Shown in pieces: positions 6,745-7,734 of a stretch of 7,734 bases of DNA (position 1 is the stretch's first letter; every line of letters begins with the position of its first letter). Below the pieces are notes generated by a model that made no database searches, had not been told where the DNA came from, and saw only the letters and a list, made by a program, of their open reading frames with translations. Source of the DNA: Actinomycetes bacterium (lineage in GTDB: Bacteria > Actinomycetota > Actinomycetes > Actinomycetales > Cellulomonadaceae); contig JAFABT010000182.1 in assembly GCA_023425905.1 (NCBI GenBank), forward strand, positions 1 through 7,734, given 5' to 3'. The position numbers were made by a program, and so were the translations under genes.

Positions 6745-7719
6745 ATGACGATGACCGCCGAGCAGGCCGCATGGTTCGCCGACACCTTCGACAAGCTCAT
6801 CGGGAACGTCGCGCGCGCCGTCCTCGGCAAGGAGGACGTCATCCGGCTCGCGATGACGTGCATGCTCACCCGGGGGCACCTGCTGCTCGAGGACGCGCCC
6901 GGCACGGGCAAGACGTCGCTCGCGCGCGCGATCGCGGCCACCGTCCAGGGCTCGCACCAGCGCATCCAGTTCACCCCGGACCTGCTGCCGTCCGACGTCA
7001 CGGGCGTGACGATCTACGACCAGGCCAAGGGCGTCTTCGAGTTCCACGAGGGGCCGATCTTCGCCTCGATCGTCCTCGCCGACGAGATCAACCGGGCCTC
7101 GCCCAAGACGCAGTCCGCGCTCCTCGAGGTCATGGAGGAGGGTCAGGTCACGGTCGACGGCGTCACCCACGCCGCGCCCAGGCCCTTCATGGTCATCGCG
7201 ACGCAGAACCCGATCGAGCAGGCCGGCACCTATCGGCTGCCCGAGGCCCAGCTCGACCGCTTCCTCGTGAAGACGTCGATCGGCTACCCCGACGAGGAGT
7301 CCTCCGTCCGGATCCTCGCGGGCGCCGCCGAGCGCGACCCGTCGAGCCAGCTCGCCGCGATCATCACGTCCCAGGCCGTCGAGGACATGGCCGACCTCGC
7401 GGCCACCGTCCACGTCGACGACGCGGTGCTCCGCTACGTCTCGGCGCTCGCGACCGCGACCCGCGCGGCGAGCGAGGCGCGCGTCGGCGTCTCGGTGCGC
7501 GGCGCCCTCGCGCTCGTGCGCACCTCGAAGGTCTGGGCCGCCGCCCAGGGCCGTCACTACGTCCTCCCCGACGACGTGCGCGACCTCGTCACGCACGTGT
7601 GGAACCACCGCATCGTCCTCGACGCCGAGGCCGAGTTCGACGGCACGACGACGCTCGACGTCCTCGAGCGGGCGCTCTCCCAGGTCCCGGCCCCGCAGCG
7701 CCGGCAGGACGCGGCCTGA
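6745..7719 (+). CDS. moxR: MoxR-family AAA+ ATPase
   Basis: A complete 324-residue cytoplasmic ATPase of usual MoxR length (AAA_3 core plus C-terminal lid). Visible motifs are Walker A APGTGKTS (51-58, Lys 56), Walker B IVLADEIN (109-116, Asp 113 and Glu 114), sensor 1 ATQNP (152-156, Asn 155), the LPEAQLDRF segment with Arg 172 typical of the family, and sensor 2 GVSVRG with Arg 252. The family-typical GRHYVLPDDV follows in the lid. Nothing essential is missing, so it should hydrolyse ATP. MoxR proteins are thought to act as chaperone-like remodelers, usually with a DUF58 or von Willebrand A partner. The next gene starts four bases after the stop, as expected for that partner. With the surface protein just upstream, a role in its maturation, or in assembly of a membrane complex around it, is a reasonable inference without direct proof. 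Confidence 0.97.
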   Translation: MTMTAEQAAWFADTFDKLIGNVARAVLGKEDVIRLAMTCMLTRGHLLLEDAPGTGKTSLARAIAATVQGSHQRIQFTPDLLPSDVTGVTIYDQAKGVFEFHEGPIFASIVLADEINRASPKTQSALLEVMEEGQVTVDGVTHAAPRPFMVIATQNPIEQAGTYRLPEAQLDRFLVKTSIGYPDEESSVRILAGAAERDPSSQLAAIITSQAVEDMADLAATVHVDDAVLRYVSALATATRAASEARVGVSVRGALALVRTSKVWAAAQGRHYVLPDDVRDLVTHVWNHRIVLDAEAEFDGTTTLDVLERALSQVPAPQRRQDAA

Positions 7720-7723
7720 CCCC

Positions 7724-7734
7724 ATGAGCCAGGC
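7724..7734 (+). CDS. Start of next gene, probably DUF58 protein (partial)
   Basis: ATG at 7724 follows the moxR stop (7717-7719) after four bases and reads Met-Ser-Gln before the window ends. The spacing suggests translational coupling; the nearest purine-rich run, AGGA at 7706-7709, is 14 bases away and weak. The DUF58 identity rests only on the near-universal moxR-DUF58 gene order, not on visible sequence. Confidence 0.45.

Noticed and set aside
588..7001. Antisense open frame of more than 2100 codons on the - strand
   Set aside because: It is in exact register with the sense gene, so it is open only because TTA, CTA and TCA are avoided. Its translation is Arg/Gly/Asp/Val-rich low-complexity sequence with no recognisable domain.

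Overview
The window is very GC-rich, with G or C at almost every third codon position. Spacing between genes is short and the ribosome binding sites are of the GGAGG type. Together with the gene families present, this points to an actinobacterium, most likely a member of the Micrococcales such as a Cellulomonas relative. The genus is a guess from family resemblance and cannot be proved here. No tRNA, rRNA, CRISPR array, insertion sequence or phage gene was seen.

Layout, all on the + strand: (1) 1-377 is the C-terminal end of a gene whose visible part is a forkhead-associated (FHA) phosphothreonine-binding domain. (2) 378-608 is a 231-base intergenic region and the only sizeable regulatory space in the window. 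It holds a strong inverted repeat (ATGGGGAG-TT-CTCCCCAT, 406-423), two weaker dyads, two candidate promoters and the ribosome binding site of the next gene. (3) 609-6677 encodes a 2022-residue surface protein. It has an N-terminal membrane anchor, a probable beta-propeller, eleven tandem Ig/cadherin-like repeats of about 97 residues, about five fibronectin type III domains and a cysteine-bearing C-terminal domain. (4) 6745-7719 is a complete MoxR-family AAA+ ATPase. (5) At 7724 the next gene begins, four bases after the MoxR stop. Only 11 bases are visible, and by precedent it should encode a DUF58 protein.

The combination matches a conserved actinobacterial locus, described in Bifidobacterium as the PFNA cluster. 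There a Ser/Thr kinase, an FN3 surface protein, an AAA-ATPase, a DUF58 protein, a transglutaminase-like protein and a PP2C phosphatase are encoded together. The likely logic, which is inference, is that a kinase/phosphatase pair and an FHA reader carry a phosphothreonine signal at the membrane. MoxR with DUF58 would act as a chaperone-like ATPase pair on a membrane or envelope client, and the giant Ig/FN3 protein would be the extracellular adhesin or sensor arm. The biochemical role of the locus is not established, so this is a known but poorly understood system rather than a wholly new one. The most useful new leads are the dyad and promoter arrangement in 378-608 and the domain and cysteine architecture of the giant protein.
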